A stretch of DNA of 64,000 nucleotides from Brachybacterium paraconglomeratum (GTDB lineage Bacteria > Actinomycetota > Actinomycetes > Actinomycetales > Dermabacteraceae): contig NZ_ML133851.1 in the NCBI RefSeq assembly GCF_003994255.1, positions 62,001-126,000 of the forward strand, in the 5' to 3' direction. The notes under the pieces are model-generated. The model did not search any database. It was not told where the DNA came from and saw only the letters and a program-made list of their open reading frames with translations. Every line of letters begins with the position of its first letter. Within the stretch, counting starts at the first letter, position 1. The position numbers and the translations under genes are program-made. Positions 43,388-51,560 of this stretch are shown piece after piece.

Positions 43388-44785
43388 ATGTCCCAGCCCC
43401 CGTACCCGCCGCAGGGCGGCCAGTACATGCCCAACGGTCGCCCGCGGCCGGGAGCGACGCAGTCCGCGCCCGGGGCCCCGTCCTTCCAGCAGCAGCCGCG
43501 CTACATCGACTACGGCAATCCCCGGGCCTACGACACCTCGGTGCGCCCGGCCTCGGGGCTGACCGCCGCGCGCTTCGCGCCGGCGCAGATCCAGCGCCCC
43601 GACCAGGCCCAGCCGCAGTCGGCCTGGTCCACCCAGACCCGACGGATGCAGGAGGTCTCGCAGAACCCCACCCAGCTGCCGACGGTGAGCATCCTGGTGT
43701 GGATCTCGCTGATCGTGCTCGGCTTCGCCCTGCTGCTGGTGCTGGGCTACTTCTTCCTCGAGTTCGTGCTCACCGCGAGCTCGAGCCCGGCCTGGTGGCC
43801 GGTGACCGCCTTCCTCGCCGGGATCTCCCTGGTGGTGATCGGCCTGGTGATGTTCCTGGCCGACCGATGGGACCCGCAGCCCTTCCCGCTGCTGCTCATC
43901 GCGGTGTTCTGGGGCGCGGCGATCGCGGCCTTCGGCAGCTACTGGATCAACTCCCTCAACAGCATGCTGGTCTACATCGTCACCGGCAGCGAGGCGGCCG
44001 TGAACTTCGCGGGCCCGGTGATCAGCGCACCGCTGGTGGAGGAGACCACCAAGGGCGCGGGCCTGCTCGTGCTGATGCTGCTGGCGCGCCGCTACTTCAA
44101 CGGCCCGCTGGACGGACTGATCTACGGCTCCCTGATCGGCGGCGGATTCGCCTTCACCGAGAACATCATCTACTACACCCGGATCCTCGAGGAGGCGGGC
44201 GGCTACGGCGTGCTGTTCCTGTTCCTGATCCGCGGCGTGGGGAACATCTTCGGCCACGCGATCTACACCGCCTGCACCGGCATCATCGTCGGCTTCGTGG
44301 CCCGCAAGTGGGGCACGATCATGGGCTTCCTCGTGTTCATCCCCGCGCTGATCCCCGGCATGCTGCTGCACGCGGCGTGGAACTTCACCGCCGGCCTCGG
44401 CGGCGGCCTCGGGATGACGGTGCTCATGTACGGCGCGAAGTTCCTCCTCTCCTGCTGCTTCCTGGTGTTCATCGTCGTGCTGATCTGGGACGAGTCCCGG
44501 CTGACCCGCGTGCGCCTGGGCGACTACGCGAACCAGGGCTGGCTGACCCACGAGGAGGTCGACATGCTCGCGACCTGGAAGGGACGCCGCGAGGGCAAGC
44601 GCTGGGCCACCCAGATCGGCGCGAAGCCCGTGATGAAGAGGTTCATCCGCGAGAGCGCGGACCTCGCCTCGATCCGCCAGCGCCTCCTGGCCGACGGCGC
44701 GAACCCGAAGGTCGTCCAGATCGAGCGGAACCTCCTGCAGCGCCTGACCAGCAACCGCCAGGAGCTGCTCTCCCACGCCCGCTGA
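43388..44785 (+). CDS. PrsW family intramembrane metalloprotease
   Basis: 465 residues. A cytoplasmic Pro/Gln-rich head of about 95 residues leads to eight or so membrane helices from LVWISLIVLGFALLLVLGYF on. The PrsW motifs are in order: EETTK in APLVEETTKGAG, FxxxEN in GGGFAFTENIIYYT, H in FGHAIYTACTGII, and HAAWNF near the last helices. Bacillus PrsW cuts the anti-sigma factor RsiW; here the substrate is unknown. The cytoplasmic tail of about 90 residues is basic. The start is the ATG before SQPPYPPQGG; longer in-frame starts give no family match. Confidence 0.88.
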   Translation: MSQPPYPPQGGQYMPNGRPRPGATQSAPGAPSFQQQPRYIDYGNPRAYDTSVRPASGLTAARFAPAQIQRPDQAQPQSAWSTQTRRMQEVSQNPTQLPTVSILVWISLIVLGFALLLVLGYFFLEFVLTASSSPAWWPVTAFLAGISLVVIGLVMFLADRWDPQPFPLLLIAVFWGAAIAAFGSYWINSLNSMLVYIVTGSEAAVNFAGPVISAPLVEETTKGAGLLVLMLLARRYFNGPLDGLIYGSLIGGGFAFTENIIYYTRILEEAGGYGVLFLFLIRGVGNIFGHAIYTACTGIIVGFVARKWGTIMGFLVFIPALIPGMLLHAAWNFTAGLGGGLGMTVLMYGAKFLLSCCFLVFIVVLIWDESRLTRVRLGDYANQGWLTHEEVDMLATWKGRREGKRWATQIGAKPVMKRFIRESADLASIRQRLLADGANPKVVQIERNLLQRLTSNRQELLSHAR

Positions 44786-44820
44786 GCAGCGCCGTCACGA
44801 CCAGGGCACAGCCCTCACGC

Positions 44821-44856
44821 CACAGGCCCCCCCCGATCACCGGGGCGGGGCCTGTG
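44821..44856. terminator. terminator between the PrsW-family gene and hslR
   Basis: CACAGGCCCC (44821-44830) pairs with GGGGCCTGTG (44847-44856), 10 bp plus inner C/G pairing, between convergent genes. Confidence 0.7.
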
Positions 44857-44873
44857 CCGTGAAGGACGACGGG

Positions 44874-45314
44874 TCAGCGCTCGTCCTCGCTCCAGGGGTG
44901 CTGGTCGCGGCCGCGCAGGCGCTCGAACTGGCGCCGCTCGCGCTTCGTGGGACGGCCGGTGCCCCGCTCACGGCGGGGCGGCGCCGCGGCGAGCTGCGGG
45001 ACCGGCTCCGGGCTGTGGTCCTCGTAGGCCTCGCGCGCGATGGGGGCGCCGACGCGCTTGGTGAGGATCCTCGTGACGACCACGATCTTCTCCCGGCCCG
45101 GGGAGCGCACCCGAAGCTCGTCGCCGACGGAGATCCGCTGGGCGGCCTTGACCGGCTCGCCGTTGCGGCGCACATGGCCGCCGCGGCAGGCGGCCGTCGC
45201 GGCCGAGCGCGTGGGCATCAGCCGGGCGCTCCACAGCCACACGTCCAGACGCACCGACGTCGGGCCCGACGAGGCCCCGGTCCCGGAGGCCGGGCCCGCT
45301 CCCCCGTCGCTCAT
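44874..45314 (-). CDS. hslR: S4-domain RNA-binding protein, Hsp15/HslR-like
   Basis: 146 residues. The S4 domain at about 20-85 reads VRLDVWLWSARLMPTRSAAT and GGHVRRNGEPVKAAQRISVGDELRV. The C-terminal third is highly basic (RRERGTGRPTKRERRQFERL), as in Hsp15, which rescues 50S subunits carrying stalled peptidyl-tRNA. The ATG overlaps the amidase stop by 4 bases (ATGA), so it is the last gene of a three-gene coupled set. Confidence 0.87.
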   Translation of the reverse strand: MSDGGAGPASGTGASSGPTSVRLDVWLWSARLMPTRSAATAACRGGHVRRNGEPVKAAQRISVGDELRVRSPGREKIVVVTRILTKRVGAPIAREAYEDHSPEPVPQLAAAPPRRERGTGRPTKRERRQFERLRGRDQHPWSEDER

Positions 45315-46855
45315 GCCGCGTGCGGCGTCCGCACGAGCGGCCACGGGTCGTGCGCCTCGAGCTGGGCGGCGAGGGCGAGCAGGAGCGGCTCGTCGCCGGG
45401 CCGCGTGGCGCCGAGCTGGACGCCGAAGGGCAGCTCCACGCCGTCCACCGCTTCGCGGTGCAGCGGCACCGAGAGCGCGGCGGTGCCGAGCATGTTCCAG
45501 GTGCTGGTCCACGGGGTGAAGGCGCACTGGGCGGCGAAGTCGTCGGCGCCGTCGGCGAGCTGGAGCGTCTCCGGGAACGCGGGCGGGGCCGCGAGGGACG
45601 GGGTGAGCACCGCGTCGAAGGAGGCGAAGTCCTCGAGGGTGCCGCGGGCGAGGGCCTGCACCCCGCTGAACGCGGCGGCGAGGTCGACGCCCGTGCATGC
45701 CCTGCCCTGCTCGCGCAGCCAGCGGGTCAGCTCCAGCAGCTGCACTTCCTGCACGGGCTCGAGCGGGATGCTCGCCGCGCCGACGGTCCACAGCGGCATG
45801 AAGGCGGTCCACTGCTCCGGGGTGAACGGGGCGGGGATCTCCTGCGTGCTGTGCCCGAGGTCCTCCAGCAGGCGCACGGCTCGCTCGAGGCCGGCGAGCG
45901 CGGCCGGGTGCACCTCGGTGTCCGCGGCCAGCGGCTCGCGCAGCACGCCGATGCGCAGCCCCTGCGGCGCCGCGCCCTGCTCGAGCCGTGCGAGATAGCT
46001 CCCCTCGTGGGCGGGGGCCGGCATGAAGTCGCCGGGGCGGGGCCCGGCGATCAGGTCGAGGCCCGCCGCGAGATCGCGCACCTCACGGGCGAGGACCCCG
46101 TCGGTGACCAGCCCCATCCCCTCGCCGCCGTACGGTCCGGGCGAGACGAGGCCGCGGGACGGCTTCAGCCCCACGATCCCGCAGCAGGCGGCGGGGATCC
46201 GCACCGAGCCGCCGCCGTCGGAGCCGTGGGCGATCGGCACGATGCCGCTGGCGACCGCGGCGGCGGCGCCGCCGCTGGATCCTCCGGCGGTGCGTCGCAG
46301 GTCCCAGGGGGTGCGGGCCGGCGCGCCGGTCGCGGGCTCGGTGTAGCAGGGCATCCCGAACTCGGGGGTCGTGGTCTTGCCGACGGTGAGGGTGCCGCCG
46401 TCGAGCAGACGCTGCGCGACCCCGTCGGTGCGCGTGGCCATGTTCCCGCGCAGCGCCGCGCTGCCGGCCTCGAAGGGGGCGCCGGCGAGCTGGGTGAGGT
46501 CCTTGATCGGCATCGGCACCCCGAGCAGGGGGTGGCTGCGGGAGAGCTCCTCGAGGGCGCCGTCGGTGCGGGCCGCCTCCAGGTGCTCCCCCGCCTCGCG
46601 GGCCTGGGCGAGGGTGAGCTCCTCGAGGACGTGGGCGAAGGCCCCGACCTCGGCGCCGACGGTGCGGGCGCCGTCGAGCGCCGCCTCGGCGAGGGTGACG
46701 GGGTCGATCTCGCCGGAGCGCAGGGCCGCGGCGGTGGAGAGGGCGCCGAGCGGCGCATCCGTCGGCCCGGAGGCGCCCCGAGGCGCTCCCGCTCCCCCGT
46801 CGGCCCCCTGGACCGCGCCCGCCGGGTCTTCGGGCTGCGGAGTCGCGGCGGTCAC
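45311..46855 (-). CDS. amidase (amidase signature family)
   Basis: 514 residues. Ser-cisSer-Lys triad: Lys in PMPIKDLTQLAG, cis-Ser in RRTAGGSSGGAAAAV, nucleophile Ser in GSDGGGSVRIPAACCGIVGL. Family length and the GatA-like core are normal, but the chain is not GatA, since gatB/gatC are absent. The substrate amide cannot be told. The first about 45 residues are Ala/Gly/Pro-rich. The GTG start overlaps the phosphatase stop (GTGA), and the stop overlaps hslR. Confidence 0.9.
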   Translation of the reverse strand: MTAATPQPEDPAGAVQGADGGAGAPRGASGPTDAPLGALSTAAALRSGEIDPVTLAEAALDGARTVGAEVGAFAHVLEELTLAQAREAGEHLEAARTDGALEELSRSHPLLGVPMPIKDLTQLAGAPFEAGSAALRGNMATRTDGVAQRLLDGGTLTVGKTTTPEFGMPCYTEPATGAPARTPWDLRRTAGGSSGGAAAAVASGIVPIAHGSDGGGSVRIPAACCGIVGLKPSRGLVSPGPYGGEGMGLVTDGVLAREVRDLAAGLDLIAGPRPGDFMPAPAHEGSYLARLEQGAAPQGLRIGVLREPLAADTEVHPAALAGLERAVRLLEDLGHSTQEIPAPFTPEQWTAFMPLWTVGAASIPLEPVQEVQLLELTRWLREQGRACTGVDLAAAFSGVQALARGTLEDFASFDAVLTPSLAAPPAFPETLQLADGADDFAAQCAFTPWTSTWNMLGTAALSVPLHREAVDGVELPFGVQLGATRPGDEPLLLALAAQLEAHDPWPLVRTPHAA

Positions 46856-47367
46856 CGCCTGACCCCGTCCTGGGCGCCCTGCTCGAGACCGGCCCGCACG
46901 TGGTCGAGGATCCCGTCGACGGCCTCGCTGATCTGCTCCCAGGTGAGCTCGAAGTCGCTCTCGTCGCCGTACCAGGGATCGCGGATGCCGGTGTCCGCCA
47001 CGGGCTCGGGGGCGAAGTCGCGGACCATGCGCAGCGTCTCGGCGGCCCGGTCGGCGCCGAGCACCGAACGGATCGGGTCGACGTGGTCGTGGTCCAGGGC
47101 GAGCACGAGATCCGCGCTCCTCAGCTCCTCGGGATCCATCCGTCGGGCCCGGTGGCCGGAGGGGTCGATCCCGTGCTCGCGCAGCAGCGCCCCGGCGCGC
47201 GGATCGATCGGGTTGCCGCTCTCCCAGCCGGTGGTGCCGGCGGAGGCGATCTCCACCTCCCCGGCGAGGCCCTCCGCCTCGACGGCCTCGCACAGCGCGT
47301 ACTCGGCCATGGGCGAGCGGCAGATGTTGCCGGTGCAGACGGTGAGGATGCGGTAGGTCAACGTCAC
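46852..47367 (-). CDS. low-molecular-weight protein tyrosine phosphatase
   Basis: 171 residues. The P-loop VCTGNICRSP holds Cys11 and Arg17 (CX5R-S), SAGTTGWESGNPIDPRA follows, and the general-acid Asp sits in IRDPWYGDESDFE. Such enzymes dephosphorylate tyrosine kinases or arginine-phosphorylated proteins; no kinase is nearby. The GTG start at 47367 has GGAG only 1-2 bases before it; an in-frame TTG at 47361 with AGGAG at 5 bases is an alternative. Confidence 0.92.
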   Translation of the reverse strand: MTLTYRILTVCTGNICRSPMAEYALCEAVEAEGLAGEVEIASAGTTGWESGNPIDPRAGALLREHGIDPSGHRARRMDPEELRSADLVLALDHDHVDPIRSVLGADRAAETLRMVRDFAPEPVADTGIRDPWYGDESDFELTWEQISEAVDGILDHVRAGLEQGAQDGVRR

Positions 47368-47372
47368 TCCTG

Positions 47373-47702
47373 TCAGGTGGTCGAAGGGGTCGTCCCGGGG
47401 TCCTCCAGCAGATCCGCGTACTCGGGATGACGCTCGATGAAGCCGCGGACGAACCAGCAGGTGGGGCGGACCTTCAACCCTCGGGCGCGAGTGTCCTCGA
47501 GGGCGAAGCGGACGATCGCCGAGCCGATCCCGCGCCCCGAGCGATCCGGGGCGACGACGGTCGAGCGCAGGTCGCGCACCTCGTCCTCGTCCTCGAAGGC
47601 GAGGACGGCCACGACGGTCTCGCCCTCGAGGGCGGCGAAGCGGTCGCGATCGTCGTCGTGGACCAGGCGCACCGCGCCCTGGTCGGCGGAGGTCTCATCC
47701 AT
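47373..47702 (-). CDS. small GNAT-like acetyltransferase (COG2388/YjdJ type)
   Basis: 109 residues. The core matches the mini-GNAT family: AALEGETVVAVLAFEDEDEV, STVVAPDRSGRGIGSAIVRF (acetyl-CoA loop RGxGxA) and RPTCWFVRGFIERHPEYADL, where the Cys-x-Phe-Val and HPEY motifs are typical. The substrate is unknown. TACCGT (47715-47710) lies 7 bases before the ATG, so it is probably leaderless; that box overlaps the divergent box of the next gene. Confidence 0.85.
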   Translation of the reverse strand: MDETSADQGAVRLVHDDDRDRFAALEGETVVAVLAFEDEDEVRDLRSTVVAPDRSGRGIGSAIVRFALEDTRARGLKVRPTCWFVRGFIERHPEYADLLEDPGTTPSTT

Positions 47703-47709
47703 GCCGGTC

Positions 47710-47719
47710 ACGGTACACT
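47710..47719. promoter_or_regulatory. overlapping divergent -10 boxes (GNAT / DUF952)
   Basis: The minus strand reads TACCGT (47715-47710), 7 bases before the GNAT ATG. The plus strand reads TACACT (47714-47719), 7 bases before the DUF952 ATG. They share the TA step, as at the dacB/ppa pair. Confidence 0.5.
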
Positions 47720-47726
47720 GCCGCTC

Positions 47727-48092
47727 ATGCCCTCGCCCCTGATCTGGCACATCACCGAGTCGGCCGCCTGGGAGGCGGCGGTCCCGGAGGGCGTCTACAC
47801 CCGCGCGACCCGCGGCAGGGACCTCGCCGAGGAGGGCTTCCTCCACGCCTCCTGGCCCGAGCAGGTCTCGAAGGTCGCCAAGCGCATCTACCCCGACCGC
47901 CCCTCGGACCTCGTGATCCTCGAGATCGACGTGGGCCGGGTCGAGGCGGCCGGCATCGCCGTGGACATCGAGGCCGACGTCGACGGGAAGGGCCGCGGCT
48001 ACCCGCACATCATGGGGCCGCTCCCGGTCAGCGCGGTGGTGCGCCTGCGGCGCACCAAGTGGATCGGCCGGGAGTTCGTGGTCGTCGCCTGA
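47727..48092 (+). CDS. DUF952 domain protein
   Basis: 121 residues. IWHITESAAWEAAVPEGVY, EEGFLHASWPEQVSKVAKRI, LVILEIDVGRVEAAGIAVDI and YPHIMGPLPVSAVVRLRR give the full DUF952 pattern, a small ADP-ribosyltransferase-like or glutathione-transferase-linked fold with no proven activity. TACACT 7 bases before the ATG suggests a leaderless transcript. Confidence 0.88.
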   Translation: MPSPLIWHITESAAWEAAVPEGVYTRATRGRDLAEEGFLHASWPEQVSKVAKRIYPDRPSDLVILEIDVGRVEAAGIAVDIEADVDGKGRGYPHIMGPLPVSAVVRLRRTKWIGREFVVVA

Positions 48093-48183
48093 CCCGGCCC
48101 GTGCCCGCCCCGGCGCCTGCCCCGACGCGCGCCCTGCCCGCGCAGGACTGCCCCGCCCGCTCCGTGCGGGCGTACCATCGGGC

Positions 48184-48819
48184 ATGGCCAGATCACGTCG
48201 CTCCGCGAAGTATCTCGACATCCATCCGGAGGATCCGCAGCCCCGCCTGATCGAGCAGGCGGTCGCCGCGCTCGAGGAGGGCGGCCTGATCGCCTATCCG
48301 ACGGACTCCTGCTACGCGCTGGGCTGCCGTCTCGGGGACGCGGACGGCCTCGAGCGGATCCGTCGCATCCGCCAGGTCGGCAAGGACCACCACTTCACGC
48401 TCGTCTGCGCGGACTTCGCCCAGCTGGGGCAGTACGTGCTGGTCTCCAACCCGACCTTCCGCCTGGTCAAGAACGCGACCCCGGGGCCGTACACCTTCAT
48501 CCTCCCCGCGACCCGGGAGGTGCCGCGCAAGATGGCCCATCCCAAGAAGCACACCGTCGGGGTGCGGATCCCCGATCACCGGGTGGCCCATGCGCTGGTC
48601 GAGGCGCTCGGCGAGCCGATCCTGTCCTCGACGCTGCTGCTGCCCTGGCAGGAGGACCCGCCCTCGGAGGGCTGGGTGGTGCAGGATCTGCTGGGCGAGC
48701 AGGTCGACGTGATCATCGACTCCGGCGAGGTGGGGATCGAGCCGACCACCGTCGTGGACCTCACCGGGTCCGAGCCCGTGATCGCCCGTGAGGGCGCGGG
48801 GAACGTCGACCGGATCTGA
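48184..48819 (+). CDS. Sua5/YciO/YrdC-family L-threonylcarbamoyladenylate synthase-like protein
   Basis: 211 residues. YrdC fold: GGLIAYPTDSCYALGCRLGD, RIRRIRQVGKDHHFTLVCAD, KNATPGPYTFILPATREVP, VGVRIPDHRVAHALVEALG and EPTTVVDLTGSEPVIAREGA. YrdC-type enzymes make the threonylcarbamoyl-AMP used for t6A in tRNA. The long VPRKMAHPKKHTVG insert is the YciO form, whose activity in t6A synthesis is less certain. TACCAT lies 5 bases before the ATG. Confidence 0.88.
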   Translation: MARSRRSAKYLDIHPEDPQPRLIEQAVAALEEGGLIAYPTDSCYALGCRLGDADGLERIRRIRQVGKDHHFTLVCADFAQLGQYVLVSNPTFRLVKNATPGPYTFILPATREVPRKMAHPKKHTVGVRIPDHRVAHALVEALGEPILSSTLLLPWQEDPPSEGWVVQDLLGEQVDVIIDSGEVGIEPTTVVDLTGSEPVIAREGAGNVDRI

Positions 48820-48908
48820 TCGGCGAGCTCCCGCCCCGTCCGTCCGACCCCGCACCGGCCCCTCCTCGCGGCTCCCCGCCGCCTCGCCGCGCCCCGACCC
48901 CGGGATCG

Positions 48909-50219
48909 TCAGCCCTGCGCCGCGGTCCGGCGGGTGGAGAGGACCCCGGAGAACGCGAGGATCCCCAGCGCGTAGATCGGCACCAGCCACAGCGCGTAGC
49001 GCAGCGTCAGCGCGTCCGCGAGCGCGCCGACGAGCGGCGGGGTGAGGAAGAAGCCGAGCCGCGCGAACCAGCCCACCACCGTGATGCCGACGCCGGAGGG
49101 CACGCCCGGGAGGTTGTCGGCCGTGCGGAAGGCCGCCGGGAACAGGGTGGCGATCCCCCAGCCCGCCGCCGCGAAGCCGAGCAGCGCAGTCGCCGGGCTG
49201 GGCAGCAGCAGGGCGATGCTCATCCCGACCAGGGCGATGAGGGCGCCGACGCGGGCGGTGACGCGGTCGCCGAGCCTGTCCACGATCGCGTCGCCGGTGA
49301 AGCGGCCGATCGTCTGGGCGCCCTGGAGAGCGACGAAGGCCATGCCGGCCAGGAACGGGGTCGCCTCGAAGGTGGAGCGCATGAACAGCGCGCCCCAGGT
49401 GTTTCCGGCGTCCTCGGTCGACCCCGCGAACACGAGCACCATGCCCAGCGCCGCCACGAGCCCCAGCGAGCGCAGGCCCATCCCCGCGATGCGCCGCCCC
49501 GCGGGCGCGACCGGCGGCACCTCTGCGGCGGAGGCGGCCGACGGACCCGCCGGGGAGTCGCTCGACGCCCCACCGGCGCCGTCCGTCGCGGCGGCCGGCG
49601 CGCGCTCGGTCGAGTCGTCGCCCGGGAGCAGGAACCGGTAGGAGCCGAGCACGAGCGCGCCGAAGACGATCAGGCCCGCCACGCCCTGCGCCCACAGCGG
49701 CAGTCCGACCTGTGCGGCGGCCGCGCCGAGCAGCCCGCCGAGGACCGCGCCGAGCGACCACCAGCCGTGGTAGCTGTTCATGATGGAGCGCCGGTAGCGG
49801 CGCTCGACCCGCATGCCGTGCGCGTTCATGGAGATGTCGGTGAGCGCGTCGGCGGCCTGGGCCAGCAGCAGCGCGGCCGTCAGCCACAGCCAGGAGCCGG
49901 AGACGTAGATCGCCAGGTGAGAGGTCGAGGCGAGCAGCTGGAAGGCCACGGAGGTGCGGGCCGAGCCGAAGCGGGACATGAGCCGGGCGGCGAACAGCCC
50001 CGCGAGCAGTCCGCCGAGCGGCCCCAGCCCGACCGCGAGGCCGAAGGCGGTGTTGCTCAGCCCGATCGACTCCACCAGCTCGGGATACCGCGGCAGGATC
50101 GCGCAGAAGGAGGCACCGTTGAGGAAGAAGATCAGCGAGACCGCCCGGCGCGCGAGCATCGCGTCACGCGGCACGGCGGGGCGGAGGGCGTCGTCGGCCG
50201 ACGGGGAGTGAGCGTTCAC
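48909..50219 (-). CDS. MFS transporter
   Basis: 436 residues, twelve hydrophobic segments in two six-helix halves separated by a long cytoplasmic loop of about 45 Ala/Ser/Asp-rich residues (near 200-245). The first helix is AVSLIFFLNGASFCAILPRY, and helix 2-3 has the MFS-type LMSRFGSARTSVAF. It resembles the YbjJ/fucose-permease-like group; substrate unknown. GTG start at 50219; no Shine-Dalgarno stands out. Confidence 0.87.
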   Translation of the reverse strand: MNAHSPSADDALRPAVPRDAMLARRAVSLIFFLNGASFCAILPRYPELVESIGLSNTAFGLAVGLGPLGGLLAGLFAARLMSRFGSARTSVAFQLLASTSHLAIYVSGSWLWLTAALLLAQAADALTDISMNAHGMRVERRYRRSIMNSYHGWWSLGAVLGGLLGAAAAQVGLPLWAQGVAGLIVFGALVLGSYRFLLPGDDSTERAPAAATDGAGGASSDSPAGPSAASAAEVPPVAPAGRRIAGMGLRSLGLVAALGMVLVFAGSTEDAGNTWGALFMRSTFEATPFLAGMAFVALQGAQTIGRFTGDAIVDRLGDRVTARVGALIALVGMSIALLLPSPATALLGFAAAGWGIATLFPAAFRTADNLPGVPSGVGITVVGWFARLGFFLTPPLVGALADALTLRYALWLVPIYALGILAFSGVLSTRRTAAQG

Positions 50220-50319
50220 GATGCACCATTGTCCGTCACGACGGGGGCCGCGTCACGTCGGGTCCTCGCAGGGGGTCTCCCGGGCGGTCGGGCCGGGCAG
50301 GAGCGTCCCCGGACACGAC

Positions 50320-50352
50320 CGTGCCCGGCCGCCGCGAGGGCTGCCGGGCACG
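50320..50352 (-). terminator. terminator after the small membrane protein gene
   Basis: CGTGCCCGGC (50320-50329) pairs with GCCGGGCACG (50343-50352), a 10-bp stem, 23 bases past the stop on the minus strand. Confidence 0.65.
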
Positions 50353-50374
50353 GTGGAGAATGAGGAGCGGGGGC

Positions 50375-50614
50375 TCAGGTGAGGAAGCGCGGCACCAGGT
50401 CGAAGGTGACGAACAGCGCCACCAGGCACATGGCCAGGCCCGCGATGAAGGTCGCGGCGGTGAACAGCGCCATCACGTAGAGGCCGGCGACGAACAGGCC
50501 GAACAGCACGAGGAACAGCACCGCCGACAGGACGACGTTGTTGCCCTTCGAGGTCATGTTCTCGTTCTCATGCACTCGCGCGCGGCTCGTGTCCGCGACG
50601 TGCTCGTTGCTCAT
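50375..50614 (-). CDS. small two-helix membrane protein, hypothetical
   Basis: 79 residues, no family recognised. A polar head (MSNEHVADTSRARVHENEN) is followed by VVLSAVLFLVLFGLFVAGLY (about 27-47) and TFIAGLAMCLVALFVTFDLV (about 55-74), with a short loop, giving a hairpin. AAGG lies 6 bases before the ATG. TAGGAT (50705-50700) overlaps the stop codon of the upstream hydrolase and is a plausible -10, leaving a leader of about 80 bases. Confidence 0.75.
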   Translation of the reverse strand: MSNEHVADTSRARVHENENMTSKGNNVVLSAVLFLVLFGLFVAGLYVMALFTAATFIAGLAMCLVALFVTFDLVPRFLT

Positions 50615-50699
50615 GCTGCCTTCTTTCCTGACTCTGCCGGTCCGCGACCGGCGGTGCGGCGTCCACGGCGCCCGTCATCAGGCGCGGGCGACCAGGACC

Positions 50700-50705
50700 A
50701 TCCTA
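50700..50705 (-). promoter_or_regulatory. putative -10 box of the small membrane protein gene
   Basis: TAGGAT on the minus strand covers the TAG stop codon of the PuuD-like gene (50705-50703). Otherwise 50615-50699 is a leader without other features. Confidence 0.4.
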
Positions 50706-51446
50706 GACCAGTGCGCGGCTGCTCGCGGCCACGTCCCGGTGCCGGATCGCGGTGAGCAGGCTCTCGAACACTGCGGCGCCGGCCTCGCCGTCGATCTCGG
50801 GATGCCACTGCACCCCGATCACGCCGGTGCCCGAGGCGGCCTCGACCGCGAGCGGGAGGCCGCTCGCGTGCCGGGCGACGATGCGCAGGTCGCCGCGGAC
50901 CTCGCGCACGCCCTGGTGGTGGAAGGCGGTGACCCGGGCCGAGGTGCCGAGGGCGAGGGCGAGGTCACTGGCCGCGTCGATCTCGACGTCGACCGCAGTG
51001 GGGGCGAGCCCGGTGGTCGGGTGGGCGGGGACGTCCTCGGGCAGGTGGCGGTGCAGCCGGCCGCCCTCGGCGATCGTGATGATCTGCAGGCCGCGGCAGA
51101 TCCCGAGCACGGGCACGCCGACCTCTCGGGCGGTGCGGTAGAGCGCGGTCTCGAAGGCGTCGCGGGCGGGGTCCGGGGTCATGTCGGTCCCGAGCGCGTC
51201 CTCGCCCCAGGCCGCAGGGTCGAGGTCGGTGCCGCCGGTGAGGACGAGGCCGTCGAGCTCGGCGAGCTCCTCCTCGGTCCAGGGGTCCTGCGGGGAGAGG
51301 ATCACGGGCCGGGCGCCGGCCTCGCGCAGTGCGCGGACGTAGTGCTCGTTGACGACGACCGCGTCGTGACCCTCCCAGGCGCCGGACATCATGGTGCGGG
51401 TCCCCGCGGTCACGCCGATGAGCGGGCGACGAGTGCGCTGCGCCAT
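50703..51446 (-). CDS. gamma-glutamyl-gamma-aminobutyrate hydrolase family protein (class I glutamine amidotransferase-like)
   Basis: 247 residues. PuuD-type peptidase C26: IGVTAGTRTMMSGAWEGHDA, DGLVLTGGTDLDPAAWGE, nucleophile Cys in GVPVLGICRGLQIITIAEGG, FHHQGVREV and VIGVQWHPE with the catalytic His-Glu. It probably hydrolyses gamma-glutamyl amides such as those formed in putrescine breakdown, but no other puu gene is present. The start MAQRTRRPLIG has AGGA about 9 bases upstream. Confidence 0.9.
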   Translation of the reverse strand: MAQRTRRPLIGVTAGTRTMMSGAWEGHDAVVVNEHYVRALREAGARPVILSPQDPWTEEELAELDGLVLTGGTDLDPAAWGEDALGTDMTPDPARDAFETALYRTAREVGVPVLGICRGLQIITIAEGGRLHRHLPEDVPAHPTTGLAPTAVDVEIDAASDLALALGTSARVTAFHHQGVREVRGDLRIVARHASGLPLAVEAASGTGVIGVQWHPEIDGEAGAAVFESLLTAIRHRDVAASSRALV

Positions 51447-51560
51447 GATGTTGTCCTTTCCGCAGTGGAGCCGGGTCACGTGCCGCCGATCGGCGACAGG
51501 ACTCAGTCCACCCCGCGGCAGCCCCTCCCCGCGAGCTGTGTGGCGGAATGTGACGGCGGC

